A program made the position numbers and the translations under genes. Positions 1 to 6,923 of a DNA stretch of 24,561 nucleotides are shown here, in pieces. Under the pieces are notes generated by a model, which worked only from the letters and a program-made list of their open reading frames with translations, did no database searches and was not told the DNA's origin. This DNA comes from Ruminococcaceae bacterium UBA6845 (GTDB taxonomy: Bacteria > Bacillota > Clostridia > Oscillospirales > Acutalibacteraceae). Where the stretch lies: positions 31,830 through 56,390 of the forward strand of contig DKDP01000030.1 of NCBI GenBank assembly GCA_002449395.1, given 5' to 3'. Positions within the stretch are counted from its first letter, which is position 1. Each line of letters starts with the position of its first letter.

Positions 1-362
1 ACGCCGAAATTGCATCCGCCGGGCATAGCGACCTTAGCTCTGCCGAAACGAGCCAGCAGGGAACCGATAAGGTAGTATGACGCTCTGAGATGCTTCGTCA
101 TATCGTGGGAAACAACGTATGAATTGATAGTTGATGAATCTATATCGTAGGTATTCTCGTCAACCTTAGTGATCTTTGCGCCCAGCTGATGAAGGATACG
201 AATCATCATCGTAACATCGCTGATATTGGGTATATTCTCAACTCTGCACACGTCCTGTGCAAGGATAACTGCCGGAAGAATTGCGACAGCGGCGTTCTTG
301 GCTCCGCTGACGGTAACCTCACCGTGGAGCGGCTTGCCGCCGTTGATATATATCTTATCCAC
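1..362 (-). CDS. murA: UDP-N-acetylglucosamine 1-carboxyvinyltransferase, N-terminal part (cut by window edge)
   Basis: Transfers enolpyruvate from PEP to UDP-GlcNAc, the first committed step of peptidoglycan synthesis, in the cytoplasm. About 120 N-terminal residues are present and the remainder lies beyond the left edge. The reading begins with MDKIYINGGKPLHGEVTVSG followed by AKNAA, the family's substrate-binding Lys-Asn near residue 22. It reaches the PGGC loop, whose cysteine is the PEP and fosfomycin site in MurA, so the target cysteine is kept. The RASYY stretch before that loop resembles the second Firmicutes paralogue (MurZ/MurA2 type) from memory. The start is a GTG at 360-362, chosen because an AAGGAG lies 8 nt upstream and the family's N-terminus begins there. 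Confidence 0.93.
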   Translation of the reverse strand, partial: MDKIYINGGKPLHGEVTVSGAKNAAVAILPAVILAQDVCRVENIPNISDVTMMIRILHQLGAKITKVDENTYDIDSSTINSYVVSHDMTKHLRASYYLIGSLLARFGRAKVAMPGGCNFG

Positions 363-460
363 CCGTTACACTCCTTAAAATTTCATATATGTAAAAAAGA
401 TAAATTTCTCATTAATTCCACAAAGGGGATAACTAACCATATTTATTATAAACCTTTAAG

Positions 461-489
461 ATTATAACACTAAATCATTCAAAGATCAA
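461..489 (-). promoter_or_regulatory. Promoter of murA
   Basis: Read on the minus strand: -35 TTGATC (484-489), a 17-nt spacer and a perfect TATAAT -10 (461-466). It would give a 5' leader of roughly 90 nt before the GTG start. Seen in sequence; activity is inferred. Confidence 0.6.
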
Positions 490-751
490 TATTTTTTTAT
501 TTCTGTTTAAAAATTGCTTTTTATGCGCAAAAGCACAATATGTTCGAATTGCACTTTGCTGAACAACTATATATTGTATATTTTCAGGCTGCACATTGTA
601 CGGACGGTCTTATTTTCAGCATATTGAACAAAAAAGACGATGAATTTTTAAAAACCACAATATATTGATTTTGTTTGACGTTAAATTTAATTGCGATAAT
701 CCCGTCGTGTTTATTATTCGTAATCGGGTCAATAATAATGTAGGTGATATT
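490..751. other. AT-rich intergenic stretch without a recognised gene
   Basis: This region between the divergent murA and YetF genes is very AT-rich. It holds small imperfect inverted repeats, for example GCTTTT/AAAAGC around 520-538 and TGTTC/GAACA around 540-565. I found no convincing sigma-A promoter for the YetF gene and no known RNA motif. An upstream in-frame extension of the YetF frame to 665 exists, but it has no ribosome binding site and does not look like protein. Confidence 0.5.
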
Positions 752-1456
752 ATGGAAATTTTAAAAATTTGTCTGACAGCAATTTTATCAATCGTTGAGC
801 TGTTTCTCCTGACGAAGATAATGGGTAAGCGTCAGGTCTCTCAGCTCAGTCTTTTCGACTACATCAACGGAATAACGATCGGCTCTATTGCCGCCGATAT
901 GGCATTCAGCCCGATTGATGAGTTCTGGAAGCCTGCCGTTGCGATTGTGATATACGGGCTGTTTGCCGTGGTATTTTCAATTTTGTCAAATAAGAGTATC
1001 AGGTTCCGTCGGTTCTTTGTCGGCAGGGCGGTCATTCTTATGGACAACGGCACGATTTATCGCAGAAATCTGAAAAAAGCAAAGCTCGATCTGAACGAAT
1101 TTTTGACTCAGTGCAGGATCGGCGGATATTTTAACATCGACGATTTGCAAACCGTTGTTCAGGAGCCGAACGGTCAGCTCAGCTTCCTGCCGAAAGCCGC
1201 ACTGCGACCGATGAATCCGAACGATATGGGAATGAATCCTCAGAAAGAGACATCGCCCGTTGTGGTTATCTCCGACGGTGAAATACTTTTTGAAAACCTG
1301 AAAGCCTGCGGGAAAAATGAAATTTGGCTTAGAAAAGAGCTGAAAGACGGCAATTATCCGCCGATTGGGAAGATATATACCGCATTTGTCAACAATGACG
1401 AGCTCTCTGTTTATGAGATGAACGAGGAAGAAAACGATAACGATATATACAGTTGA
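752..1456 (+). CDS. YetF/DUF421 family membrane protein
   Basis: A 234-residue member of the DUF421 family (B. subtilis YetF, E. coli YcaP), whose molecular role is not well defined. The first 85 or so residues hold about three hydrophobic segments, including the family pattern QLSLFDYINGITIGSIAADM. A soluble C-terminal part follows (RIGGYFNIDDLQTVVQEPNG, then a second small repeat around VVVISDGEIL), as is usual for the family. The ATG at 752 is preferred because AGGTGA lies 4 nt upstream and the hydrophobic segment begins there. It stands alone, about 390 bp from murA and 88 bp before the MATE gene, with which it may be co-transcribed. The tail is acidic (EENDNDIYS). Confidence 0.85.
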   Translation: MEILKICLTAILSIVELFLLTKIMGKRQVSQLSLFDYINGITIGSIAADMAFSPIDEFWKPAVAIVIYGLFAVVFSILSNKSIRFRRFFVGRAVILMDNGTIYRRNLKKAKLDLNEFLTQCRIGGYFNIDDLQTVVQEPNGQLSFLPKAALRPMNPNDMGMNPQKETSPVVVISDGEILFENLKACGKNEIWLRKELKDGNYPPIGKIYTAFVNNDELSVYEMNEEENDNDIYS

Positions 1457-1489
1457 CTTTAACTAAATTCGCTGTTATAATTGCAAAAA

Positions 1490-1510
1490 GGGGTCGCCGT
1501 GAGCGATCCC
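1490..1510 (+). promoter_or_regulatory. Hairpin in the leader of the MATE gene
   Basis: GGGGTCGC and GCGATCCC form an 8-bp stem with one G-U pair around a 5-nt loop. No T-run follows, so it is not an intrinsic terminator. It lies 34 nt upstream of the MATE start and could act as a leader or mRNA-end structure; function unknown. Confidence 0.35.
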
Positions 1511-1544
1511 TTACGTGATAACTTCGCAATAAAGCAGGAATAAT

Positions 1545-2906
1545 ATGAAAAAAGAAATACATAACGATCCGTCATTCTTCGGAACGGACAGCATACCTAA
1601 AATACTTTTGAAAATCGCACCGCCGGTTATGCTCGCATTGCTGATTCAGTCGCTTTATAACATCGTCGACAGCTTCTTTGTCGGTCGGTACTCGGAGCAG
1701 GGATTAACGGCGCTGTCGATAGTATATCCGCTCCAGCTTATAATAACTGCGCTTGCGGTAGGAACCGGAGTTGGCGTGAATACGCTGATGGCAAAGTATT
1801 ATGCACTCAAAAATGACAAAAAAGCAAATGATACTGCGGGCAGCGGATTTATAATTTCACTGATCCTCTGGGCGCTGTTTGCCGCTGCGACGGTGTTTTT
1901 CCTGAAGCCGTATCTCCGCACCTCGGCGAGCGATCCGACGGCGCTTGAATACGCCAATACCTACGGTATGATCGTTTGTATCGGAAGCATCGGGCTTTTT
2001 ACCGAGGGCATTTTTTCAAAGGTGCATCAGGCGGAGGGAAATATGGTTCTGCCGACGATTGCTCAGATCTGCGGCGCTGTATTCAACTGTATAGCCGATC
2101 CGATTCTGATTTTCGGACTCGGACCCGTGCCGAAGATGGGCGTTGCGGGTGCGGCGATAGCAACGGTCGGCGGACAGATTCTGGCGGCGGTCATCACGGG
2201 GGTGAAAGGTTTGAGAAAGCCGCCCGTGCCGTCGAGATTTCTGCACTATACGGGCAGAATATTCAAGCTCGGCTATCCGTCGATTATAATGCAGTCAATG
2301 TATACCGTATACATAGTTGCGCTGAATATGATTCTTGTCACATTCTGCGACGAGGCGGTTACCGTGCTCGGACTTTACTATAAATTACAGACATTCTTCT
2401 TTATTCCGCTTATCGGACTGACAACCTGCATTGTGCCCGTTCTCAGCTATAATTACACGAATCACAGCTTTGACCGGACGAGAGAGGTTATGAAATGGTC
2501 GTTTCTGATAACGATCGCATTTATGATTGTCGGTATTCTCTGTTTTGAGCTGATTCCCGTTCAGCTTCTCGGTATCTTTTCAAAAAGCGAAAAGGTGTTT
2601 GAGATCGGAAAAACGGCTCTGCGGATCATCGGAACAAGCTTTATTCCGGCAACATTTTCTCTTATGCTGCCGATATTCTTCCAGGCGATCGGTAGGGGAG
2701 CGCCGAGTGTTGTGCTGACACTCCTCAGGCAGATAATATGCCTTGTGCCGATATTCTACGCCTTTTCACTGCTCGGACTTGATTACACGTGGATTGCGTT
2801 TCCGCTGTCGGAGACAATAACAACGGCAGTTGGCTTCATCCTCTATTACCGTCAGATCAGCGTGTGGAAAAAGGACTTTGGATATATCCCGCACAAGAAA
2901 ATATAA
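1545..2906 (+). CDS. MATE family efflux transporter
   Basis: A multidrug and toxic compound extrusion family antiporter of 453 residues, the usual length, in the cytoplasmic membrane. About 12 hydrophobic segments can be followed. The first repeat opens with IAPPVMLALLIQSLYNIVDS and the family signature FFVGRY; the second half opens with IFKLGYPSIIMQSMYTVYIV. Other family-typical pieces are AVGTGVGVNTLMAKYYA, VFNCIADPILIFGLG and the conserved PIFFQAIGRG stretch. The drug or metabolite exported, and whether Na+ or H+ drives it, cannot be read from sequence. A GCAGGA ribosome binding site precedes the ATG. The gene ends just before a terminator shared with the convergent HAD gene. Confidence 0.93.
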   Translation: MKKEIHNDPSFFGTDSIPKILLKIAPPVMLALLIQSLYNIVDSFFVGRYSEQGLTALSIVYPLQLIITALAVGTGVGVNTLMAKYYALKNDKKANDTAGSGFIISLILWALFAAATVFFLKPYLRTSASDPTALEYANTYGMIVCIGSIGLFTEGIFSKVHQAEGNMVLPTIAQICGAVFNCIADPILIFGLGPVPKMGVAGAAIATVGGQILAAVITGVKGLRKPPVPSRFLHYTGRIFKLGYPSIIMQSMYTVYIVALNMILVTFCDEAVTVLGLYYKLQTFFFIPLIGLTTCIVPVLSYNYTNHSFDRTREVMKWSFLITIAFMIVGILCFELIPVQLLGIFSKSEKVFEIGKTALRIIGTSFIPATFSLMLPIFFQAIGRGAPSVVLTLLRQIICLVPIFYAFSLLGLDYTWIAFPLSETITTAVGFILYYRQISVWKKDFGYIPHKKI

Positions 2907-2910
2907 TTTT

Positions 2911-2948
2911 AACGGACTGTTCCCTCTTTTCGGAACAGCCCGTTTTTT
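2911..2948. terminator. Bidirectional terminator between the MATE and HAD genes
   Basis: The arms CGGACTGTTCC and GGAACAGCCCG pair (one A-C mismatch) around a short pyrimidine loop. AA/TT flanks and a T6 run (2943-2948) follow on the plus strand. It lies between two convergent genes; the minus-strand T-run is weaker (AATTTTA side). Confidence 0.8.
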
Positions 2949-3608
2949 CTATATCAGATTGTTTTCAAGCAGTTCCTTAACGTCGTACAGGGACGCAAGA
3001 ACCCGAAATGCCATTCCTTTTGACTCCTCCGACGGGGTCTTGAGATCGGGAATACATATTACACGGATACCCGCGGCGTATGCGGCGTGAATACCTGCGT
3101 CGCTGTCCTCAAGGACGAGACATTCCTCGGCAGGTGTACCGGATTTTTCTCTCGCTTTCAGGAAAACATCCGGTGCCGGCTTGCTGTGCTCGATCTCATC
3201 TCCGAACACACCGCCGTCAAAATAGCCGTCAATTCCGTTTATTCGGAGAATTGTGTCGGCTCTTTCTTTACCGCTTGATGAGGCGAGATATATTCCGTAG
3301 CCGTTGCTTTTCAGGTAATCGAGCAGTTCCTTTGCTCCTTTTTTCAGCGGAACGCCTTTGGTTTGCAGATATTCCTTTTCCGCCTTGTGAGTGAGAACAA
3401 GTCCCTCCTCGACATCGAACGGAAGATGATATTTTTCAATAAGCTCCGTCAGGTTTCGGACAGCCGTCCTGCCGCAGTAAACATCGGTATATTCTTTCAG
3501 CGTGAAATCGGCACCTTGTTCGGCAACTGTTTTTTTATAAAATTCGTATGTCATAAGCTCGCTGTTGACAAGCAGACCGTCAAGGTCAAAAATAACTGTT
3601 TTTACCAT
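2949..3608 (-). CDS. HAD superfamily phosphatase/phosphomutase (beta-phosphoglucomutase-like)
   Basis: A cytoplasmic haloacid dehalogenase-fold enzyme of 219 residues. Motif I is FDLDGLLVNSE with nucleophile Asp8 and acid/base Asp10. A helical cap follows (about residues 15-85), then motif II (LASSSGKER), the motif III lysine in HSKPAPDVFLKA, and motif IV (VLEDSDAG). This order and the C1 cap match the beta-PGM/phosphatase branch (YcjU, Gph, CbbY-like). Substrate is unknown; sugar phosphates and phosphoglycolate are typical for the branch. It is a single gene with its own promoter. GGCGGTGA precedes the ATG. Confidence 0.88.
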   Translation of the reverse strand: MVKTVIFDLDGLLVNSELMTYEFYKKTVAEQGADFTLKEYTDVYCGRTAVRNLTELIEKYHLPFDVEEGLVLTHKAEKEYLQTKGVPLKKGAKELLDYLKSNGYGIYLASSSGKERADTILRINGIDGYFDGGVFGDEIEHSKPAPDVFLKAREKSGTPAEECLVLEDSDAGIHAAYAAGIRVICIPDLKTPSEESKGMAFRVLASLYDVKELLENNLI

Positions 3609-3629
3609 ATAATCACCGCCTTTGACGGT

Positions 3630-3638
3630 ATTATATCA
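3630..3638 (-). promoter_or_regulatory. Extended -10 promoter of the HAD gene
   Basis: On the minus strand TGATATAAT gives a perfect -10 with the extended TGN element. The -35 region (TTTATT at 17-nt spacing) is poor, as expected for an extended -10 promoter. It lies about 20 nt upstream of the ATG. Confidence 0.55.
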
Positions 3639-3707
3639 CATAAATTCAAAGTAATAAAGTGCATTTTTAACATTGGGGTATTCCGTATTTGTAAAGGCTT
3701 ATTTCTG

Positions 3708-3735
3708 TTGACTTTTTCCCTTATTATGGTATCAT
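3708..3735 (+). promoter_or_regulatory. Candidate promoter of the thioesterase-GH110-like unit
   Basis: TTGACT (3708-3713), 16-nt spacer, TATCAT (3730-3735). Transcription would begin near 3741-3743, leaving a leader of about 130 nt before the thioesterase ATG. Confidence 0.5.
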
Positions 3736-3750
3736 AAAAAGGAGCCGAAT

Positions 3751-3780
3751 ATGAGCAGGAACTTTTTGTTCCACAGATAG
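3751..3780 (+). CDS. Possible 9-residue leader peptide in the 5' region of the thioesterase gene
   Basis: ATG at 3751 with GGAG 6 nt upstream opens a 9-codon frame, MSRNFLFHR, ending in TAG. Within it GGAAC-TTTTT-GTTCC forms a perfect 5-bp inverted repeat. The predicted transcription start falls almost on the GGAG, so this would be a near-leaderless message or the promoter call is slightly off. It may be a chance frame. Nothing ties the codons to an amino acid pathway. Confidence 0.3.
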   Translation: MSRNFLFHR

Positions 3781-3871
3781 CTTCCCCTTACTTCGGTGTA
3801 ATCTGTCCGTTGTCTTTCAAAGATAAAGGCTAAGAAAAACTATAATTTAATAAATCCAAAGGAATGATACT

Positions 3872-4270
3872 ATGAGAGATATTGAAGAGGTCCGCCGCTT
3901 TTTTGAGGGCGACAGATACGCCGTTGATGTTACGGGCGTGACTATTGATGAGGTTGACGACTGCTATTCAAAGTGCAGTCTAACCCTTGATGAGAGACAT
4001 TACGGCGCTCACGGTCAGGTTATGGGCGGAGTTATGTTTACCCTTGCAGACTTTGCCTTTGCCGTAGCAACAAATACCCCCGAGAGCTTCACTGCGACGG
4101 CGGACAGCCATATCAGCTATCTCTCTTCGTCAAAGGGCAAACGGCTGTTTGCGGAGTGCCGAAAGGTCAAAGAGGGCAGAAAGCTCTGTTTCTATGAGAT
4201 AAAGATTACCGACGATCTCGGCGCCGAAATTGCGCTGATCAGCACTACGGGATTCCATATTTCCAAATGA
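3872..4270 (+). CDS. PaaI-type hotdog-fold thioesterase
   Basis: A 132-residue single-domain hotdog protein. The core pattern HGQVMGGVMFTLADFAFAVA is the PaaI/YbgC-like signature around the central helix, where the Gly-Gly and Asp of the LAD motif set up the acyl-CoA site. Later strands (SHISYLSSSKGKRLFAECRK and an FYEIKITDD strand) complete the fold. Such enzymes hydrolyse acyl- or aryl-CoA thioesters in the cytoplasm; the acyl group here is unknown. AAAGGA lies 8 nt before the ATG. The stop is 9 nt before the next start, so the two genes are almost certainly co-transcribed, although the products would act on opposite sides of the membrane. Confidence 0.88.
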   Translation: MRDIEEVRRFFEGDRYAVDVTGVTIDEVDDCYSKCSLTLDERHYGAHGQVMGGVMFTLADFAFAVATNTPESFTATADSHISYLSSSKGKRLFAECRKVKEGRKLCFYEIKITDDLGAEIALISTTGFHISK

Positions 4271-4279
4271 GGTGATTGA

Positions 4280-6118
4280 ATGACGCAGACCGTATTATGT
4301 ATTGTAACCGCATTGATAACCTTACTCGCTCCGATTTTTAATTGGACACTCACCCCGAGCGTGCCTGCGGACGGGCTTATAAAGGAAAGCGAGCCGACGG
4401 CTGATAATTCACGGGTATTTGACCGTGTAGACGGTGTGAACGACTCTGTTTTCTATATCGCACGCCCGAACGAAAAAAATTACAGAACTGTAGATGCCGC
4501 CGATTTCGGTTTGGACGAAAACAGTGAGGACAATTACTCGGCTTTTTGCAGTGCGATTGCATATTGCAGGGAAAACCCGAACACGAGGCTTGTTGTCGGC
4601 GGCGGAAAATATCATTTTCGCACGGACAGGGAGATTGTGCTTGACGGACTGAAAAACACAATTATTGACGCCGACGGTGCACAGTTTGTGTTTGAACACC
4701 CGAACTATTTCCGCATAACCGACTGCGACTGTATCGAGTTCAGAGGGCTGAGCATAACATGGAACCTGAATGCTTCAAGGCTCGGCTCAATCGTCAAGGT
4801 GAAAAAGGTCAACAGAATTAAACACAGCTTTGAAATTGAGTTTACCGAGCTTGGCGAGGTGTCGGAGGATATTCCGATTATGGCGTTCACGCAGTATGAC
4901 GCCAAGACGCTCACGCCGGGAGTCAGCAAGAACTTCAAGGAAAATTATGTCTATCAGCATCCGGATATTATTAAATCCGTGACGAAAACAAAAAGTAATG
5001 TTCTGAAAATAACGCATAACGGCGATTTGGATGATTTCAGAAACGGCGATGTCTTTCTCCTGAGACACCACGTGTATGACGGCAATGTTTTTAATGTTTT
5101 CAAAACATCAAACATCACTTTTTCAGGAGTAAAGATTTATGCCGCAGCCGGTATGGGATGGCTTATCGAAAACCGCACGGAGCGTTTTCAGCTTCTTGAC
5201 TGTGTGATCGGACTTGACCCCGAGCACGTAAACGATCACCGCATTTCCGCAACCGCCGACGGCGTACACATCGCAAATACCAACGGAAAATTCAGAATAA
5301 GCGGATGCGATTTCAGCTTTATGGGTGATGATGACGTCAATGTGCACGACAATCTTCTGTCTGTGACCGAGGTTGTCGATAAAAACACGGTTGGATATTA
5401 TACCAATGCCAATAATCTTGCCGTCGGTGATACGGTCATCTTCAATAGCGAGAGGTTTTCCGATCTTGATTTTTCCGCAAAGGTTACGGCAATGAACGGC
5501 GAGACGATCACCTTTGACCGTGATCTTCCCGAAACGGTCGGTAAGGGATGTATAATCTACAACGGCAGTATTGACAGCGGAAATTACGTTATCAGCAACA
5601 ATTATTTTCACGAAAACCGAGCAAGGGGACTTCTTCTGCAAAGCGACAACGGTCTTTGTGAGAACAATACGTTCTACAAGACGATGGCAAACCCGATAAA
5701 GATTATAATGGACATCTCGTCGGGCTTGTGGCTCGAGGGATCGGGCGTGAATACACTGACGGTCAGAAACAATACGTTCAAGGAGTGTAACGTTGTCAAA
5801 TGGAGCCCGCAGATTGATATCTCAAGCAATATTGACGGCAATTCCGCAGACTGCGCATTGTTTTACAACATTGTGATAGAAAATAACCGTTTTGAAAATT
5901 TCCAGGGCGATCTTCTGAGAGCCTCCAATGTGTCGAACCTCAGCTTCTGCGGCAACACGACGGATAACAGAGAGGGCAAAATCACAAACGGACGAGGCAA
6001 CATAAAAATCAACGGCGAGTGCTCAAAGATTACGGTAAATGGCAACAAATTCCGACCCTCGGCACGTGCCCCGTTCCAAGGGCGCATAAAATTCAAAAGC
6101 ATCAAATCGGTGCTGTGA
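4280..6118 (+). CDS. Secreted right-handed beta-helix glycosidase, GH110-like (alpha-1,3-galactosidase family)
   Basis: A 612-residue beta-helix protein. The N-terminal segment (residues 4-19) is hydrophobic like a signal peptide but has no positive charge ahead of it. Helix repeats run through the protein with alternating patterns such as ISGCDFSFMG, ISNNYFHENRARGLLLQSDN, VRNNTFKECNVV and IENNRFENFQGDLLRASNVS. The key region is ADGVHIAN (Asp327) followed 23 residues later by GDDDVNVH (Asp350-352). In GH110 enzymes the catalytic Asp trio has the same layout, a DG/AxH motif and then a DDAxNVH motif about 23 residues on (family knowledge from memory). GH110 removes terminal alpha-1,3-linked galactose, as on blood group B and linear B glycans. 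Length fits the family. GAGGTGA precedes the ATG. It could be a related beta-helix clan with a different substrate. Confidence 0.68.
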   Translation: MTQTVLCIVTALITLLAPIFNWTLTPSVPADGLIKESEPTADNSRVFDRVDGVNDSVFYIARPNEKNYRTVDAADFGLDENSEDNYSAFCSAIAYCRENPNTRLVVGGGKYHFRTDREIVLDGLKNTIIDADGAQFVFEHPNYFRITDCDCIEFRGLSITWNLNASRLGSIVKVKKVNRIKHSFEIEFTELGEVSEDIPIMAFTQYDAKTLTPGVSKNFKENYVYQHPDIIKSVTKTKSNVLKITHNGDLDDFRNGDVFLLRHHVYDGNVFNVFKTSNITFSGVKIYAAAGMGWLIENRTERFQLLDCVIGLDPEHVNDHRISATADGVHIANTNGKFRISGCDFSFMGDDDVNVHDNLLSVTEVVDKNTVGYYTNANNLAVGDTVIFNSERFSDLDFSAKVTAMNGETITFDRDLPETVGKGCIIYNGSIDSGNYVISNNYFHENRARGLLLQSDNGLCENNTFYKTMANPIKIIMDISSGLWLEGSGVNTLTVRNNTFKECNVVKWSPQIDISSNIDGNSADCALFYNIVIENNRFENFQGDLLRASNVSNLSFCGNTTDNREGKITNGRGNIKINGECSKITVNGNKFRPSARAPFQGRIKFKSIKSVL

Positions 6119-6124
6119 AAACAA

Positions 6125-6155
6125 AACAGGACTGTTCACTGAGAGCAGTCCTGTT
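6125..6155. terminator. Terminator between the GH110-like gene and the convergent TatD gene
   Basis: A perfect 10-bp stem (AACAGGACTG with CAGTCCTGTT) around an 11-nt loop. On the minus strand it is followed by TTTTGTTTTC, a good tail for the metG-TatD operon. On the plus strand only TAATTT follows, so termination there may be weaker. Confidence 0.8.
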
Positions 6156-6158
6156 AAT

Positions 6159-6923
6159 TTATAATTTGAATAATCTGTGCGCATTCTCCGCTGCACGGTC
6201 GATCAATTGCTGAGGTTCGGTATGTCTGACCTCGGCAATTTTTTCTGCCGAAAAGGCTATCAGGTCGGATGAATTGCGCTGACCCCTGAACGGTACGGGC
6301 GTCATATAAGGGCAGTCGGTTTCAAGCAGAAGCCGATCATCGGGAATCATCTCGGCAACCTCAAGCGGCTTGCGTGCGTTTTTGAACGTGACCGCACCGC
6401 CGAGACCGATATACATTCCGAGCTTCAGCACCTCTTTTGCCATTTCAACGCTTCCGGAGAAGCAATGCACAACGCCCTTGGGCTTGTACTTTTTCAAAAG
6501 GTTCATCGTGTCCTCGTGCGCCTCACGGTCGTGAAGTATAACAGGCAGGTCAAGCTCGTTTGCAAGGGCAAGTTGCCTTTCAAATATATCAAGCTGTTTG
6601 TCTTTCGGCACAAAATCGTAGTGATATTCCAATCCTATTTCCCCGACGGCAACACATTTCGGGTGCGGGTAAAGCGCCTTTATTTTTTCAAGCTCATCAT
6701 AAGAGCTTTCGCAGATGTTGCTCGGGTGAACGCCGACGGCGGAGTAGAAATAACCGTATTTCTCGGAAAACTCAATGCTTTTGAGGCTTGATGAAAGATT
6801 ACAGCCGCAGTTTATCACGTTTATAACACCCTTTGAGGGCAGGGAGGCGAGAAGAGTGTCCCTGTCCTCATCGAATTTTTCGTCGTCATAGTGGGCGTGA
6901 GTGTCAAAAATATTGCGGTACAT
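6159..6923 (-). CDS. tatD: TatD family metal-dependent hydrolase (YabD-type DNase)
   Basis: A 254-residue TIM-barrel amidohydrolase-like nuclease of the TatD family. The metal ligands are all visible: His9 and His11 in DTHAH, Glu95 in GEIGLE, His131 in ILHDRE, His153 in VVHCFSG and Asp203 in LETDCPY. The family has metal-dependent exo- and endo-DNase activity and is linked to DNA repair. The usual GLD of the GEIGLD motif reads GLE here. Its ATG shares one base with the metG stop (TAATG), so translation is probably coupled. The metS-yabD arrangement of B. subtilis is the same. Confidence 0.94.
   Translation of the reverse strand: MYRNIFDTHAHYDDEKFDEDRDTLLASLPSKGVINVINCGCNLSSSLKSIEFSEKYGYFYSAVGVHPSNICESSYDELEKIKALYPHPKCVAVGEIGLEYHYDFVPKDKQLDIFERQLALANELDLPVILHDREAHEDTMNLLKKYKPKGVVHCFSGSVEMAKEVLKLGMYIGLGGAVTFKNARKPLEVAEMIPDDRLLLETDCPYMTPVPFRGQRNSSDLIAFSAEKIAEVRHTEPQQLIDRAAENAHRLFKL

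Noticed and set aside
189..467. Plus-strand open frame opposite murA
   Set aside because: It lies antisense to a clear murA reading frame and has no family features or ribosome binding site.
675..700. TTGACG with GATAAT as a promoter for the YetF gene
   Set aside because: The spacer is only 14 nt, too short for a normal sigma-A promoter.
1490..1510. Intrinsic terminator after the YetF gene
   Set aside because: The stem is good, but no T-run follows on either strand.
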